The translations under genes and the position numbers were made by a program. Shown piece after piece: positions 62,215-62,478 of a stretch of DNA of 62,478 nucleotides. Where the stretch lies: assembly GCF_000155615.1 (NCBI RefSeq), contig NZ_DS989915.1, positions 1,128,558-1,191,035 on the forward strand, in the 5' to 3' direction. This DNA is from Alcanivorax sp. DG881. GTDB lineage: Bacteria > Pseudomonadota > Gammaproteobacteria > Pseudomonadales > Alcanivoracaceae. The stretch's first letter is position 1. Each line of letters begins with the position of its first letter. The notes beneath the pieces were generated by a model, which saw only the letters and a program-made list of their open reading frames with translations, ran no database searches and was not told where the DNA came from.

Positions 62215-62478
62215 GTCGTGAACCTCCAATCTGTGATCGAAAACGAGGCGAGTAGCCTCACCGCCTCAGTAAATAGGCGCGCATTGTATGCCACCACAAC
62301 GGGCACAACAACCCCAGCCGCACTTGGCCGGCGTACGCAACTGACTGAAACGGAATGAATTCTGGCTGGCTGAGAGACGGATCTCATTTCAGGCAACTGA
62401 GTACACAGGACCTGAATGCCAGCTAAGGGAGCGTATTTTAAGCAAATCTGGACACTTTTCAAGCATCCAGACCCGAAT
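62215..62478. other. Upstream region of infC; no thrS seen
   Basis: About 260 bp to the window edge show no protein-coding frame on the minus strand joined to infC. In many gammaproteobacteria thrS ends just upstream. Here the region is more likely leader and promoter sequence. Nothing else is supported. Confidence 0.5.

Overview
This window looks like a marine gammaproteobacterium of the Alcanivorax type (Oceanospirillales). That is an inference from two things: the housekeeping order infC-rpmI-rplT-pheS-pheT-ihfA-merR, and a lipid or hydrocarbon flavoured catabolic cluster of acyl-CoA ligase, acyl-CoA dehydrogenases and DUF2236/MpaB oxygenases. No 16S gene is present, so genus is not proven.

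Layout. (1) 1-14055, chromosome: an OmpA/OprF-like porin; the ydbH-ynbE-ydbL envelope lipid-transport operon; then a cluster, all on the minus strand, encoding a secreted FMN-binding protein, a lipoprotein that joins a LolB-like domain to an MpaB-type oxygenase, an acyl-CoA ligase, a second MpaB-type oxygenase, a TetR regulator and two acyl-CoA dehydrogenases; then rbgA/ylqF on the plus strand. (2) 14056-56413, a ~42 kb integrative genomic island in tRNA-Pro(GGG). It is bounded by 46-bp direct copies of the tRNA 3' part (one mismatch), and a further 29-bp direct repeat lies just inside each end. (3) 56369-62478, chromosome: the intact tRNA-Pro, a MerR-like gene, ihfA, pheT, pheS, rplT, rpmI and infC (ATT start).

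The island carries a tyrosine integrase at its left end and a metal-resistance block: a CzcCBA-type RND exporter with HupE-like, DUF6488-like and DUF3147-like accessories; a BlaI repressor with an M56 metalloprotease; a CusCBA-type Cu/Ag exporter whose CusB carries two CusF domains; a small Cys/Met-rich periplasmic protein; and a periplasmic Cu system (P1B ATPase, APC permease, CopB, multicopper oxidase CopA, cupredoxin CopI) facing a CopRS two-component system. An ISPpu12-like ISL3 element of 3372 bp with a perfect 8-bp target duplication has landed between the cus and cop blocks. It brings cadR, a CDF exporter, lspA and a transposase split by a stop codon, and it lies next to decayed cadR and DUF302 remnants.

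The right third of the island (45-56 kb) is the maintenance module: RadC, DUF932, YqaJ exonuclease and a Cys-rich RDF/hydrolase-like protein; an XRE regulator; three uncharacterised genes (GYF_2 membrane protein, lipoprotein, 118-aa protein); AlpA; an inovirus-Gp2-like putative HUH replication initiator; a 376-bp repeat-rich non-coding segment that could be an origin; a two-winged-helix protein; and a divergent coiled-coil protein. No relaxase with a type IV secretion set is present, so self-transfer by conjugation is not supported within the window.
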